A stretch of DNA of 64,000 nt from Paludibacteraceae bacterium. GTDB taxonomy: Bacteria; Bacteroidota; Bacteroidia; Bacteroidales; Paludibacteraceae. Both the position numbers and the translations under genes were made by a program. Below, in pieces: positions 9,139 through 19,028 of the stretch (within the stretch, counting starts at the first letter, position 1; each line of letters starts with the position of its first letter). Below the pieces are notes generated by a model. The model saw only the letters and a program-made list of their open reading frames with translations, was not told where the DNA came from and searched no databases. The stretch covers positions 248,001 through 312,000 of the forward strand of contig JAFUWV010000002.1 in NCBI GenBank assembly GCA_017477325.1. Direction: 5' to 3'.

Positions 9139-11001
9139 ATGAAAAGGACTATTATATATACAATGTGTGTCGTGGCACTGATGTTTGCTTCGTGCAAGGA
9201 TTTCTTCAATATAGAGAATCCGCAGACGCTCAATCCTGAAAACTTCCCTGCTACAATGGACCAGGTTGACCTCGTTCTCACCTCGTCCTATGCCCAGAGT
9301 CACAGCATCGGTATGTATGCCTTCTACTGGTTCCCTATGGGAGTATATCTCTACGACCATACTACCGACACCTACGGCAGCTACGACGAACGTGCCACCT
9401 CTATGGACAACTACACCTCTATCGACTCGCGCTATATCACCACCACATATACCGACCTCTGCAAGTGGATAAAACTGTCCACCCAGGCTCTCGAGTCGAT
9501 TGAGCATTACCGCACTGCCTATTCCACCTCTGCCGAGCAGGACCAACTGAACTACATGCGCGGACAGGCTCTTTTCAACCGTGCTCTTGCTTACTGGCAT
9601 GCGCAGATATTCTACGAATTATCTCCCGATGCATGGGGCTTTCCTATTATCAACAAAGTTCATAGCAATGTTGACTCGCTCAAGCAAGAGCGTGCTACCG
9701 TACGTGATACGTGGCAGTTTGTGATAGACGACCTGACAGAGGCATGCACTCTGCTCACCGGTCACAACGAGACTTTCCGTGCCACAGAGTGGGCTGCCAA
9801 AGGTCTGCTCGCCAAAGTGTATATGCAGTCGCTATACATTTTTCCCGACAACCGCGACAAAGCCAGACAGCTGATGGAAGATATCATTAACAACAGCGGC
9901 AAATCTCTTGTTTCGGCAGAAGTATATAAAGATATGTTCTATGGCAATGTGGATAACGAACATAATGCGGAGTCGCTATACGAGATCACCATGACGAGCA
10001 ACTACCAGCAGGACGGACCTTGGGAAGACTATACCACAGGTTCGGGCATGCCGATGGTTTATGCACCTTGGTATGTTGACCTCGACATCCGTTTCCGTAA
10101 GGGACGCGAAGACAAGACAGACCCCTCTACTCTCGAGCATGACATCATGACCACCAAGAAGTCGTCGCAGTGGGGCAACAACTTCATTCACGACCGCAAC
10201 ATCTCCCGCTTTGGCTTCTCCGGTTTCTATGGCGACACCATGCCGCGATGGACGTTCAACCCGGCCTACGACTTTGATGCTCCCCGCTCAAAGGATAACT
10301 TCCCATACACAATCAAGCAGGCCAACTACCGCACTGAGGCGCTTGCATTGAAGAACGACCCCGCAAAGGTTGACCCGCGGCTGATGCTCTCTGCCGGACA
10401 ACCTTATGTTGACACATATATTGACTTTATGGGCCGTGAGACATGGTACGACCGTTCCACAGAGGTCAACAACCGTCCTGACATACTTGGTTGGCAGCAC
10501 CGCAAATATACGAACACGCGCGGTGTAGAGATGGGTGCAGCACCCTACGGCAAAAACGAGTCGTCCGACTGCAACTACTATATCATTCGTCTGGCCGACA
10601 TCTATCTTCTTTATGCCGAACTCCTTCAGGAGTCCGACCCTGCCACCGCACTCGAGTATGTCAACAAGGTTCACCGCCGTGCTTACGGCTATTCGCCTGA
10701 TGCGGCATGTCCCTACGACTACTCGTCTCTCTCTGACCGTACGAAGACTGCCGATGCTCAGGACCATCTCGCTAACGATGTCATACGTTATGAGCGGTGG
10801 GCTGAACTGTTTGCCGAAGGACAATGGTGGTTCGATGTACGCCGTTACCGCATAGGGCAGAAAGAAGCCGACTACTACAAAGAAACACGTCACGGACCTA
10901 TCACGTGGAAAGGCGACTGCAGTTATGTTCAGCCCATACCGCAACTCGAACTTGAGCGCAACAAGAATATTCAACAGTCAGAAGGCTATCCGAGCCTGTA
11001 G
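9139..11001 (+). CDS. SusD/RagB-family surface glycan-binding lipoprotein
   Basis: 620 residues. Lipobox at 16-19 (FASC, lipidated Cys19), followed by a typical SusD start (KDFFNIENPQTLNPENF). Typical TPR-type helical motifs follow, for example GQALFNRALAYWHAQIFYELSPDAWGFP cut short as in the family, and LAKVYMQSLYIF. The C-terminal part carries the usual RYERWAELFAEGQWWFDVRRY motif. It forms the lid of the SusC transporter on the outer face of the outer membrane and captures oligosaccharides. It is 47 bp downstream of susC and in the same operon. Confidence 0.94.
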   Translation: MKRTIIYTMCVVALMFASCKDFFNIENPQTLNPENFPATMDQVDLVLTSSYAQSHSIGMYAFYWFPMGVYLYDHTTDTYGSYDERATSMDNYTSIDSRYITTTYTDLCKWIKLSTQALESIEHYRTAYSTSAEQDQLNYMRGQALFNRALAYWHAQIFYELSPDAWGFPIINKVHSNVDSLKQERATVRDTWQFVIDDLTEACTLLTGHNETFRATEWAAKGLLAKVYMQSLYIFPDNRDKARQLMEDIINNSGKSLVSAEVYKDMFYGNVDNEHNAESLYEITMTSNYQQDGPWEDYTTGSGMPMVYAPWYVDLDIRFRKGREDKTDPSTLEHDIMTTKKSSQWGNNFIHDRNISRFGFSGFYGDTMPRWTFNPAYDFDAPRSKDNFPYTIKQANYRTEALALKNDPAKVDPRLMLSAGQPYVDTYIDFMGRETWYDRSTEVNNRPDILGWQHRKYTNTRGVEMGAAPYGKNESSDCNYYIIRLADIYLLYAELLQESDPATALEYVNKVHRRAYGYSPDAACPYDYSSLSDRTKTADAQDHLANDVIRYERWAELFAEGQWWFDVRRYRIGQKEADYYKETRHGPITWKGDCSYVQPIPQLELERNKNIQQSEGYPSL

Positions 11002-11066
11002 AAAAACGTAAGTGTCGTAATTACTTAAGCCGCTTGTTCAATAAACGATAACCACTCACATCACAA

Positions 11067-13082
11067 ATGAAAAAAGCATATCTCTTTGTATTATTGGTAG
11101 CAGCAATAGCTATGACAGGTTGCCGGCAGAGTACACGTGTCTCGTCTCCCGACAAAACCATCGAACTGAGTTTCTGTTTGCACGACCAAGTGCCATACTA
11201 TAGTGTCATCAAGGACGGCAGGCAAGTGCTCGGCACTTCCCGTATGGGCTTTGATGACCATAAATACACCATGGTATCACTTCGCTCAAGCAGTAAGAAT
11301 GAGTTGTGGGAGACCACTTGGGGTGAGGAAAGAATAATAAAGAACAACTACCGTGAACTGCAAGTGACCCTCAGAGACGAACAGAACGAGTTGATGGTTG
11401 TCCGTTTCCGCGTCTTCAACGATGGCATAGGTTTCCGCTATGAGTTCCCGGGCGAAGGCGGTTCTTTTGAAATCTGCAATGAGAATACCGAGTACTGCTT
11501 CACTGATGACCCCGAGGTGTGGACCATACCTTGGCGCACGCCTTATTACGAGGGTCTGTGGGAAAAATGCCCGATGACAGCGCTGCGCGATACAGTGTGC
11601 TCACCCGTTACGATTGAGTATAGCAACGGCAGCTATGCTTTCCTTCATGAGGCCGCACTTGATGACTGGGCTGCACAGAATTTCTATGTTGCAGACGGCG
11701 CAGAGCCAAGTGTTTTTCCCGTCCTGGGCACTTATCTCACGCCATGGTCCACAGGAGTGTCGGTATATGGAGAACGGGGAAAAACCAAGTCGTCGTGGCG
11801 TATGCTCATTTTGGCAGACAACATTACCGAACTTGCAGCCTCCCGCCTTATGCTTAACCTGAATGAGCCTTGCAAGATAGAGGACACATCGTGGATACAA
11901 CCCATGAAGTTCATAGGTATATGGTGGGCGATACATCTTGACCACTACTCGTGGTGCTACCGCCTGCTTGACGAAAAGGGTAATGTCATCGGTCTTGCGC
12001 CAAAGCATGGCGCTACCACAGAGAACATGAAGCGGTATATCGACTTCGCTGCCGGACATGGCTTCGGTGGTGTGTTGGCAGAAGGCTGGAACGAAGGCTG
12101 GGACGGCGACTGGACAAGCAATCTCGCCAGTTTTACCACTCCCACACCCGACTTCGACATTGAGTATCTGAGCCGCTATGCCAAAGAGCGCGGTGTGCAG
12201 ATCATAGGTCACCACGAGACGGGAGGCAACATTCAGAACTACGAGCAGCAACTCGACTCTGCCCTCAGCTACTATGACAGGCTCGGCATTCACAATGTAA
12301 AGACAGGCTATGTCCACGCCAAACTTGAGGGCAAGGAGTGGCATAAGTCGCAGTATGGTGTGCGCCACATGAACCATGTGATAAGAACGGCAGCCGCAAA
12401 CCATGTCTGCATCGACAACCACGAGTGCGTCATGCCTACCGGACTGTGCCGCACCTATCCCAACCTGATGACAGGTGAGGGTGTGCGCGGACAAGAGTGG
12501 GACGCATGGTCAACCGACGGCGGCTCGCCTGCGCAGCATCTCTGTGTTCTGCCTTTCACACGCTGTATGGCAGGGCCTGTGGACTTCACTCCCGGCACCT
12601 TCGATTTTAGCAATCCTATTCATCCAGAGACGCGTGTACACTCCACTCTGGCACGCCAGTTGGCACTGTTTGTCACCGTTTATTCGCCTCTGCAGATGGC
12701 GTCCGATATGCCTGAGAGCTACATGCAGCACCCTGAGGCTTTCCGCTTCATTGAGCAAGTGCCGTGCGACTGGGAGCAGTCGCATGTGTTGGATGCAAAG
12801 ATAGGTGAGTATGTCGTCACTGCCCGTCAGGACCGACACAGCTCCGACTGGTATCTGGGTGCCATCACCAACGAAGAGGAAAGAGAAGTCTCTGTTGACC
12901 TCTCCTTCCTTGACAAGAACAAAAACTACACTGCTGAAATCTACCGTGATGATAGTCAGACCGACTGGCAGCAGAACCCTTATAAAATTGTTATCGAGAA
13001 GCGCACTCTCACCGCTTCCGACACGCTTACACTCACTCTGAAAGCTGCCGGTGGTGCAGCCGTGAGATTCACGGAGTTGTAA
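11067..13082 (+). CDS. GH97 alpha-glucosidase, lipoprotein (SusB-like)
   Basis: 671 residues. Lipobox MTGC with Cys19. The N-terminal beta-sandwich covers about 25-275 and the barrel about 280-570, with a C-terminal beta domain. GH97 signatures are visible: GGVLAEGWNEGWDGDW, GHHETGGN (Glu384), NHECVMPTGLCRTYPNL (Glu453) and LPFTRCMAGPVDFTPG. The HE..PTG form matches SusB-type inverting alpha-glucosidases rather than the retaining alpha-galactosidase branch, which lacks this Glu. It should release glucose from the non-reducing end of oligosaccharides, in the periplasm or on the inner leaflet. Last gene of the operon, followed by a terminator. Confidence 0.9.
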   Translation: MKKAYLFVLLVAAIAMTGCRQSTRVSSPDKTIELSFCLHDQVPYYSVIKDGRQVLGTSRMGFDDHKYTMVSLRSSSKNELWETTWGEERIIKNNYRELQVTLRDEQNELMVVRFRVFNDGIGFRYEFPGEGGSFEICNENTEYCFTDDPEVWTIPWRTPYYEGLWEKCPMTALRDTVCSPVTIEYSNGSYAFLHEAALDDWAAQNFYVADGAEPSVFPVLGTYLTPWSTGVSVYGERGKTKSSWRMLILADNITELAASRLMLNLNEPCKIEDTSWIQPMKFIGIWWAIHLDHYSWCYRLLDEKGNVIGLAPKHGATTENMKRYIDFAAGHGFGGVLAEGWNEGWDGDWTSNLASFTTPTPDFDIEYLSRYAKERGVQIIGHHETGGNIQNYEQQLDSALSYYDRLGIHNVKTGYVHAKLEGKEWHKSQYGVRHMNHVIRTAAANHVCIDNHECVMPTGLCRTYPNLMTGEGVRGQEWDAWSTDGGSPAQHLCVLPFTRCMAGPVDFTPGTFDFSNPIHPETRVHSTLARQLALFVTVYSPLQMASDMPESYMQHPEAFRFIEQVPCDWEQSHVLDAKIGEYVVTARQDRHSSDWYLGAITNEEEREVSVDLSFLDKNKNYTAEIYRDDSQTDWQQNPYKIVIEKRTLTASDTLTLTLKAAGGAAVRFTEL

Positions 13083-13107
13083 CGGAGCGTACACTCCCGT
13101 TTGTAGA

Positions 13108-13183
13108 GAGTTTGTAAAGTTTTTCACTTGTCGAACTTTCCAAACGTGTCAAACTTATCAAACTTTCCAAACGTGTCAAACAT
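13108..13183. repeat. AAGTTTG-family nonamers in both orientations
   Basis: Forward units (GTTTGTAGA, GTTTGTAAA) are followed by reverse-complement units (CAAACTTTC, CAAACGTGT, CAAACTTAT). A CAAACTT.CCAAACGTGTCAAAC segment occurs twice. The array lies between GH97 and its terminator. Confidence 0.75.
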
Positions 13184-13213
13184 AAGAAAAGATGGCCGCA
13201 ACCATCTTTTCTT
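13184..13213. terminator. Bidirectional terminator between convergent genes
   Basis: Perfect 12-bp stem (AAGAAAAGATGG at 13184-13195, CCATCTTTTCTT at 13202-13213) with a 6-nt loop. Each strand ends in a T-rich arm. It serves the sus-like operon and the opposing lipoprotein gene. Confidence 0.85.
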
Positions 13214-13218
13214 TACTT

Positions 13219-15318
13219 CTACAAGTCTCTTGCCAACCTCACCATACAGCCGTCACCACTAGAAATAATATTGGAATAGAAGTTAGTAGAAGAAGCTTCA
13301 AGTAATGAGAGGCCTTGAAGATATGATGCTGTCCAATAGTAGCCTCTTGTATTGCCAGTTCCAAATATATCTCCTGAGGAATTTCTATATACTCCGAATG
13401 GCAGGAATACGGCTCCTGCATTTTCCCATACTGACCAATTGGTAATGACATTTTCGGCGAATTCATCAGCACCGCCTTTGAAGGCTGTACCGTAAGGTTG
13501 CTCCCAGTGGTCAGGAAGAATAATCAAACCCTGTACTCCCATAACAGTACCAACTCCACTGAGGCTATAAGAATTCTTACGAAACGAAGTGGATACACCA
13601 GAGCCAATGATATATCTCCATTCGTCTCGTGTCAGCGAGCGCCATGTACCGGCTGCATCAGAACCTATAACATTTCCTCCCCAATCATCGTTGCCCGTCA
13701 GCATACCAGCTACTTGTTGTGTCAGATACTGATCTTTTGTATAAGGCATTATGCCGTTAAGTCCTGTAGCACCCCAGTTGAACAAGTCAATCCATCCGCT
13801 GTAGGTAGCAGAAGCATTTTCATTGCTTGTACCTATTGTAGTGTACTGATTCGGTGCAAAGCGCCATTTCTTGGTGCTTGCCTGATACTGCAGGTTGCCC
13901 GGTGCTATTCTGACTTTCTTGCCTTTTGCTATACTGAAGGCGTATGGGTCGTAACCTCGTCTGGTGATAGTGAGGGTCTTGGTGATGTTGCCACCTGTAA
14001 ATGTCACTTTACCGATGGTGGTTGATTGTGTGTCGGCAGCATCAACATATATTGTGATATAGTTGTTGCCTAAACCGGAAGAGGAGGAAAGGCTTAGCCA
14101 GGTAACATCGGTAGAAGCAGTCCATGGAACATTGGTTGTTATAATCACAGTTTGATAACCGCCATCGTCAGAGATTTCCAGACTCTCTATGTCAATTGTC
14201 AGATAAGGTGCTTCTTGCTTGATAACAAGTGTGGTCTGAGCCTCACCGTTTGAGAATACGAGTTCTGCCTGAGTCTCACTGCCGCGTGAAGCCGAATATT
14301 CGGCGACAACCACATCTATCTTGCCTGCAGTCTTGTTCTCTGTATTTACCCACGAACTGCTGTTTTGTACAGTCCAATCCAGTTCTGAAGTTACGGTTAT
14401 TGTGTATTTGTCTCCTGTTGCGGGAGCCTCGATAGATGCAGGGTTGATGCTGATGGGTTTCGGGGCCCTGCCGAGTCGGCGCACTGTCAGCTGCTCTGTC
14501 TTCTGCCCGTTGCTGAACTCTATTTTCTGCTCAAGAGTCTCCACTGAGTTGTTCTCACCAACAGTTATCTCCACTTCGGTGTCTCCTTCGCCTTCTGCCG
14601 GGTTGATGGTAGCCCACTCGACAGTTGTAGCACTCCAGGCAACTGAACAAAGCACTTTTGTTTTGACAGTGCCTCCTGTGGCGGGTATCTCTATTACAGA
14701 GGGATTCAGTGTAAGCGACTCAGGTGTTCTGCCTGCACGTTTCACTGTTACAGTTCCAGATGCACTGCCCGCTTTTATTTCTATCTTGCCTTCGGTTTGT
14801 TCAAAAGTCTCGTTGGCAGCAATGGTGGCAGTGATTTCCGTGTTGCCTATTCCCTCTTTTGTATCAAGACTTATCCATGAAGCGTCGGTTGTGGCAGTCC
14901 ATGCATAGGAAGTGGTGATGTTGAGTTTGTATTCACCTCCTGCCTCAGTGGTGTTGATAGTGGCGGGGATTACTGTCAGTGTCGGTTCCACAGCCTTAAC
15001 TACCGTCACTTCGCACTCGGCATACAGCTTGCCGCAATAGGCGGTAATGGTGGTAGTGCCCGTGTTTTGGGCTGTAATCTTACCATTATTATCCACAGTG
15101 GCAATGCGTGTCTTGCTCGACTCCCATATTACCTCAGGGGCGTATTGTTCTGCCTCCTCCGGAGAGTAGATTACCGACAGACGGGCTGTACCGCCTATCT
15201 CTATTTCCAACTTGCTCTTGTTGAGTGAGATACTCTGGAGCGATACCTGCGGCTCCTCCGATTTGCAACCTGCCAGCAATAGCAATGCAGGTAATAGTAA
15301 TAATAAGAATTTTCTCAT
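13219..15318 (-). CDS. Ig-like (BIG2) and BACON-repeat surface lipoprotein
   Basis: 699 residues. Lipobox LLAGC with Cys18. Order of domains: BIG2-type Ig domain at about 25-107; four BACON-like repeats at about 114-458, each with a W(T/S)ATT...W core and an R.GR.P linker; then a ~240-residue C-terminal domain. The last begins KVRIAPGNLQYQASTKKWRFAPNQ and carries WIDLFNWGATG, a common Bacteroidales surface module. BACON domains are thought to bind glycans or mucin, or to act as spacers. It is the downstream member of a tandem pair with 15364-17529 and shares the same layout. Role (adhesin or glycan binding) is inferred. Confidence 0.82.
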   Translation of the reverse strand: MRKFLLLLLPALLLLAGCKSEEPQVSLQSISLNKSKLEIEIGGTARLSVIYSPEEAEQYAPEVIWESSKTRIATVDNNGKITAQNTGTTTITAYCGKLYAECEVTVVKAVEPTLTVIPATINTTEAGGEYKLNITTSYAWTATTDASWISLDTKEGIGNTEITATIAANETFEQTEGKIEIKAGSASGTVTVKRAGRTPESLTLNPSVIEIPATGGTVKTKVLCSVAWSATTVEWATINPAEGEGDTEVEITVGENNSVETLEQKIEFSNGQKTEQLTVRRLGRAPKPISINPASIEAPATGDKYTITVTSELDWTVQNSSSWVNTENKTAGKIDVVVAEYSASRGSETQAELVFSNGEAQTTLVIKQEAPYLTIDIESLEISDDGGYQTVIITTNVPWTASTDVTWLSLSSSSGLGNNYITIYVDAADTQSTTIGKVTFTGGNITKTLTITRRGYDPYAFSIAKGKKVRIAPGNLQYQASTKKWRFAPNQYTTIGTSNENASATYSGWIDLFNWGATGLNGIMPYTKDQYLTQQVAGMLTGNDDWGGNVIGSDAAGTWRSLTRDEWRYIIGSGVSTSFRKNSYSLSGVGTVMGVQGLIILPDHWEQPYGTAFKGGADEFAENVITNWSVWENAGAVFLPFGVYRNSSGDIFGTGNTRGYYWTASYLQGLSLLEASSTNFYSNIISSGDGCMVRLARDL

Positions 15319-15363
15319 AAGACTATATGTTTTATGATTCTTGAATACTTTGAATATAGGTTT

Positions 15364-17529
15364 TTAGCCTTGAGCACCGACATCTTTTACAAGTCTGACA
15401 GAGCAACCTGTTGAAATAGGCACTTCTCCATCTTCATCAGTTTCTGACACTGTTATGCTGTTTTTCTTAAAGTGCAATACATATCCCAAGTGTCTTCCGT
15501 AGCCTGATCCGGTTGAGATATAAGTGGCTTTGTCTGTCCAATAATAACCTTCGGAACCGGCACCGGTTACTTCTTTCTCGTCTCTTCTGCCTGCTGCGGG
15601 GAGAAATATGGCTCCCACATTTTCCATCTTTTGCCATGCAGATGCGTCATATACACAACTCGTGTAGTCAGTTGATGCGCTTGAAAACTTTGTTACCCCT
15701 GAAGGCCATTGGAAATGGTCGGGAAGGATAATTAGTCCGCATTTTCCGGCAACAGTGGCCAAGGTATGCAGAGCATTGCAGTTTTTTCTCTTCTTCAGTA
15801 TGTATTCCCACTCTGAGAACGACGGAACACGCCAGTTGCCTGCCGTCTCGCTTCCGATAGCGTTATATGTTCCCCAGTCGTGTTGTGTTCCTGACAAATA
15901 CTGTTCTGTGTTCTTGCTGCAATAGTTTGTAGCTACACTGGTATTGACGTAAGTGTACGGTTTGTATTTATATCCGCTTGTGCCACGACCGAACAAATCG
16001 ATAGGAGAACCGTAGTTGGCTCCTATATTAGCATTGAGAGCACCAATGTAACTATATTGGGAAGCAGCAAAACTGAATTTATTGGTGGTTGCCGTATAAT
16101 ACAGATTGGCAGGAGCAAAGTAGATTTTCGTTCCGAACGCTGTGGAAGTAAAACATACAGCATCGAATCCTGAGCGGATAACTTGAATAGATTTGGTCAG
16201 ATTGGCACATTTGACGGTAATATACGAATTGGTCGTTTCCGATGATGTCGCCTCTGACACGGTTACTGATATTGTCTTGTCTCCCGAACCGCTGTTGTAG
16301 TCTGTTGTAACCCAAGAGGTAGAGGTGGTGATGGTCCACGAGTAGTTGCTTGTTATCTTAAACGACAACTCTGCCCCTTCCTCCGGCGAATACAGATAGT
16401 CAGTCGAAAGCGAGAGAGTAGGCGCTTTCTGTGTGATGGTCAGTGTGGTAGAGTTTTCTTCTGTTTTGAACACCACTTGTGCTGCATTATGTGTTCCCGT
16501 GTTGTTGGCTTCTACTACCACCTTTGCTGTCTTTCCGCTTATCGAAACCGATACCCAATCGGCATTCTGTGTGGCGGTGAAAGGCAACTCGCTATTTACG
16601 GTTATATTGTAAGTGCCTCCTCCTGCAGGGGCATCTATTGTGCTTTGGCTGAGTGTAATGGGCAGCGGGTCACGCCCTGTCCTGTTGATGATGAGCTTTT
16701 CTTTTTTCTCACCATTGTCAAACAATATCTCTTGCTTTGTATCTTTGGTGGTGTTGGAAGCAGCTACGCTTATTGTCACTTCCCCGTCTCCGCTTCCTGA
16801 GTTTGGACTCACTGTTGCCCACGACTCTGCCGCTTTGGCAGTCCAACTGATAGCGGAAAGCACTTTCACGCTGAATGTGCCTCCTGCTGCAGGAGCATTT
16901 ATAGTGTTTGGTGTCAGTATGAGCGCCTCAGGAGTTCTGCCTGCGCGTGTTACTTTCACTGTCTCACCGCCAAAGGCGGTCTTTATAATAATAGTGCCTT
17001 CTGTCGCCTCGAAAGTCTCATTGGCAGCTATGGTGACTGTCAGTTTCTTGTTGCCGAAACCTTTAGTGTCACTAAGAGTCAGCCATGCGGCAGACGCTGT
17101 GGCTGTCCACTCTGTTGTAGTGGTGATATTCAGACTCCATTCGCCGCCTTTCTCTGTCGAGCTGATGGTTGCAGGTGAGACTGACAATGCAGGCACTGTG
17201 GCTTTCACTACGGTCACTTCGCAAGTTGCACTTAGTTTGCCGCAGTAGGCGGTAATGGTGGCTGTGCCCACATTTTTGGCTGTCACCTTGCCGTTGTCGT
17301 CCACACTGGCTACCCTTGTACGGCTCGACTCCCACATAACTTCCGGAGCAGTTGCTTCCGCTTCTTCGGGAGAATAGATGACCGTAAGGTGGGCAGTATT
17401 ACCATTCTCAATCTCCAGTTGGCTCTTGTTGAGCGAGATACTCTGTAGCGCAAGTTGTGGCTCTTCTGACTTGCAGCCTGCAAGAAATAGCAAGGCTACT
17501 ACTGCTGAAAAGAAAAATAAGTGTTTCAT
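15364..17529 (-). CDS. Ig-like (BIG2) and BACON-repeat surface lipoprotein, paralogue
   Basis: 721 residues. Lipobox FLAGC with Cys19. The N-terminal ~110 residues are nearly the same as in the next gene (KSEEPQ..LQSISLNKS), as is the four-BACON layout. The C-terminal domain (GTKIYFAPANLYYTATTNKFSF, SPIDLFGRGTSG, HDWGTYNAIG) is of the same family but strongly diverged. Such pairs usually arise by tandem duplication, with the tip domain changing fastest, which suggests different ligands. The 45-bp gap to the downstream gene suggests one transcript. Confidence 0.82.
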   Translation of the reverse strand: MKHLFFFSAVVALLFLAGCKSEEPQLALQSISLNKSQLEIENGNTAHLTVIYSPEEAEATAPEVMWESSRTRVASVDDNGKVTAKNVGTATITAYCGKLSATCEVTVVKATVPALSVSPATISSTEKGGEWSLNITTTTEWTATASAAWLTLSDTKGFGNKKLTVTIAANETFEATEGTIIIKTAFGGETVKVTRAGRTPEALILTPNTINAPAAGGTFSVKVLSAISWTAKAAESWATVSPNSGSGDGEVTISVAASNTTKDTKQEILFDNGEKKEKLIINRTGRDPLPITLSQSTIDAPAGGGTYNITVNSELPFTATQNADWVSVSISGKTAKVVVEANNTGTHNAAQVVFKTEENSTTLTITQKAPTLSLSTDYLYSPEEGAELSFKITSNYSWTITTSTSWVTTDYNSGSGDKTISVTVSEATSSETTNSYITVKCANLTKSIQVIRSGFDAVCFTSTAFGTKIYFAPANLYYTATTNKFSFAASQYSYIGALNANIGANYGSPIDLFGRGTSGYKYKPYTYVNTSVATNYCSKNTEQYLSGTQHDWGTYNAIGSETAGNWRVPSFSEWEYILKKRKNCNALHTLATVAGKCGLIILPDHFQWPSGVTKFSSASTDYTSCVYDASAWQKMENVGAIFLPAAGRRDEKEVTGAGSEGYYWTDKATYISTGSGYGRHLGYVLHFKKNSITVSETDEDGEVPISTGCSVRLVKDVGAQG

Positions 17530-17594
17530 AAGGATTAAGTTTCAGAGGTTTATTGAGCGTTGCTCCTGTTTGAAGAGGTTTGCAGGGTAAAATA

Positions 17595-17629
17595 TTATGG
17601 GGCTTAGAATATATTTCCAAGCCCCATAA
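17595..17629 (-). terminator. Terminator of tig
   Basis: An 11-bp stem (TTATGGGGCTT / AAGCCCCATAA, arms 17595-17605 and 17619-17629) starts 9 bp past the tig stop codon. A T-rich tract follows on the minus strand. Confidence 0.8.
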
Positions 17630-17637
17630 CTCTCATT

Positions 17638-18978
17638 TTATTTCTCGAACAACTTGCCGAAATCCTCGTAACTGATTTCTTTGGTCTCAAGTTTAACTAC
17701 ACCCTTCAGGGCTTCGTAAATCTTGTTTTCCTGCACTCGGTCTATTATGCCGCGCACTTGGTCTTCTTTCTTCAGAGTCTCTTGTGCGTATTGTGTCAGC
17801 AGTGCGTCATCCACTCCTGCCAGACCGTATTGCAGGAACTGCATGCGGGTCATCTCCTTGGCGTATGCCTGCACCTCTTCGGGTTCAACTTTTATCTCGA
17901 ATTGGGTAGCCAGTTGGTCTTTTGCCAGGTGCCACTTCAGTTCTTCTATCATCTTTGGGAACTCCTTGTCTATTTGTTCCTCTGTCATCTTCTGCTCGTT
18001 GGTCTGCAGCAGCCAGCGTTTGAGGAAGGCCTCGGGGAACACCAGTTTCTCCATCTTCTTCATCACTGCCTCTTTCGCGTCAAGTCCGAACTTGTAGTTG
18101 CTGTCCTGAGTGAAGTTCGACTTTATCTCTTGGCGTATCTTCTCACGGAACTGTGCCTCGTCGGTCACACTGCCGTCTGCATATACCTTGGCAAACAGTT
18201 CTGCATTCACTTCTGCCTTCTCGTGGCGGGTGATGCTTTCTATCTCGAAGGTGAAGGTGTCGGCAATATTGGCAACCTCCTCTTTCTTGATGTCAAGCAT
18301 TGAGCTTACCTCAACCTCGTTGTTGTAGGCTTGCTTGGGGTTGAAGGTGATAATGTCGCCTTTCTTTGCTCCTTCAAAGAGTTTCTTCTGGTCGTCCGAC
18401 TGCATATATTCGGGCGAGAGAACGGCATTCTCTTTTACTATGCCGCCTTCTTTCTGCTCCAGCATCTTGCCTTTCAGCATGTCGCCCGCCTGATAGTCTT
18501 CCACCTGCACGTAGTTGCCGAAGCGCTGTGCGTATGCGTCCACTTGGTTCTGCACCTCTGCGTCGGTCACCTGTATGTCGTAGTATGTAAGTTTGTTCTT
18601 GCCGTTCAGTTTGGCGTCAAACTCGGGTGCGAGTGCAATGTCGAAAGTAAAGGTGAAAGTGGTATCTACGTCCCAGTTGATAGCCGGTGTCTCTTCGTCA
18701 TTGGGTAGCGGATCGCCAAGCACGTTGAGTTTCTCGTCGCGGATATAGTTGTATATACCCTCATTGATAGCTTTGTTTACTTCTTCTCCCAGTACGGCCT
18801 TGCCATACATCTTCTTTACCAATCCTGCAGGCACCATACCCGGACGGAAACCCGGAATATTGGCTTTGCGACGGATGTCTTTCAGTTGTTTCTGGACTTT
18901 CTTTTCGTAGTCCTGAGGCTCAACCACCACTGTCAGGCGGGCGTTGAGCTGGTCAATGTCTGTCTTTGTTACGTTCAT
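17638..18978 (-). CDS. tig: Trigger factor (ribosome-associated chaperone)
   Basis: 446 residues, the usual size. The ribosome-binding N-terminal domain holds the signature region (RKANIPGFRPGMVPAGLVKKMYG; the GFRxGxxP loop docks at the exit tunnel). A divergent FKBP-like PPIase domain follows, then the helical C-terminal chaperone domain (FPEAFLKRWL, VQENKIYEALK). It binds nascent chains at the ribosome. The start has an N-terminus typical of Bacteroidetes (MNVTKTDIDQLNARLTVVVE). It lies 50 bp downstream of typA on the same strand with a short AGTTTG-repeat spacer; no terminator is visible between them. Confidence 0.95.
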   Translation of the reverse strand: MNVTKTDIDQLNARLTVVVEPQDYEKKVQKQLKDIRRKANIPGFRPGMVPAGLVKKMYGKAVLGEEVNKAINEGIYNYIRDEKLNVLGDPLPNDEETPAINWDVDTTFTFTFDIALAPEFDAKLNGKNKLTYYDIQVTDAEVQNQVDAYAQRFGNYVQVEDYQAGDMLKGKMLEQKEGGIVKENAVLSPEYMQSDDQKKLFEGAKKGDIITFNPKQAYNNEVEVSSMLDIKKEEVANIADTFTFEIESITRHEKAEVNAELFAKVYADGSVTDEAQFREKIRQEIKSNFTQDSNYKFGLDAKEAVMKKMEKLVFPEAFLKRWLLQTNEQKMTEEQIDKEFPKMIEELKWHLAKDQLATQFEIKVEPEEVQAYAKEMTRMQFLQYGLAGVDDALLTQYAQETLKKEDQVRGIIDRVQENKIYEALKGVVKLETKEISYEDFGKLFEK

Positions 18979-19020
18979 ATTATATAGTTTGTATAGTTTG
19001 CTGAGTTTCTTGTCGAACTT
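18979..19020. repeat. Short AGTTTG repeat spacer
   Basis: Three degenerate units (TATAGTTTG, TATAGTTTG, CTGAGTTTC) followed by an inverted GAACTT make up the whole gap between typA and tig. Confidence 0.5.
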
Positions 19021-19028
19021 CTCGACCT

